Shown in pieces: positions 63,916-64,000 of a stretch of 64,000 nucleotides of DNA. The notes under the pieces were generated by a model. The model did no database searches, was not told the DNA's origin, and saw nothing but the letters and a program-made list of their open reading frames with translations. The number at the start of each line of letters is the position of its first letter. Position 1 is the first letter of the stretch. Origin of the DNA: an uncultured Clostridium sp. (GTDB lineage: Bacteria; Bacillota; Clostridia; Oscillospirales; Acutalibacteraceae). Made by a program: the position numbers and the translations under genes. The stretch covers positions 6,091 to 70,090 of the forward strand of contig CABRLN010000009.1 in the NCBI GenBank assembly GCA_902471875.1. Reading direction: 5' to 3'.

Positions 63916-64000
63916 ATAATTGTATGGTTGTTTTTAGGTAAATTGATTGTGAGAAAAATTATGATTTAGCGAACTAACCGTTTGCAACATATTTGAAAGT

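Noticed and set aside
1..64000. CRISPR array
   Set aside because: I saw no regularly spaced repeats of 25-40 bases and no cas genes in the window.

Overview
The window is a low-GC Firmicutes chromosome segment, most likely from the Ruminococcaceae/Oscillospirales. The evidence is an AT-rich coding bias, clear GGAGG ribosome binding sites, TTGACA/TATAAT promoters, AddAB in place of RecBCD, and secreted proteins with type I dockerins and starch-binding (CBM21-like) modules. A Ruminococcus bromii-type starch degrader with a cellulosome or amylosome is my best guess. That is an inference from families, not a species assignment.

Bases 1-7100 hold the end of hemW, a tRNA-Thr, a small XRE regulator, and a purine operon on the minus strand (purC-purF-purB-purA) with one good promoter. 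Bases 7270-16400 are envelope and metabolic housekeeping: a flippase-like membrane protein, a papain-like hydrolase, a family 2 glycosyltransferase, two FAD oxidoreductases, a DUF368 (undecaprenyl-phosphate translocase family) protein, VanZ and a MATE exporter. Bases 16600-19000 hold mntP and a short locus for a tandem CBM21 secreted protein, preceded by a tiny dockerin protein whose frame is broken by one base. Bases 19000-29100 hold addAB, an exonuclease and typA. Bases 29400-32700 hold an SPL-type radical SAM protein, a SUKH protein with a small secreted partner, and an acidic membrane protein.

Bases 32871-46345 are a 13.5 kb mobile element of the Tn4451 type: a large serine recombinase, TnpW-like and TnpV-like proteins, MobC, a relaxase and a candidate oriT. 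Its cargo is a type I restriction-modification operon (XRE - hsdM - hsdS - DUF3800-like - DUF6602-like - hsdR). The two extra genes between hsdS and hsdR encode an RNase H-like and a PD-(D/E)XK-like protein and are visibly more AT-rich. They are the best candidate here for an undescribed defence add-on. The element appears to have split a roughly 100 bp palindromic repeat, half of which remains on each side.

Bases 46400-54950 are a surface and adhesion cluster: a BspA-LRR/FIVAR/dockerin protein, a 43-residue peptide gene with its own consensus promoter and terminator, a 1,851-residue fibro-slime adhesin-like protein, and a lipoprotein. Bases 55190-63800 return to housekeeping: a P-loop protein, pgi, a SAP-domain protein, a PLP lyase, a GNAT plus two tandem M42 aminopeptidases, and murD. 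A strong forward promoter near the right edge points to a gene or RNA outside the window.
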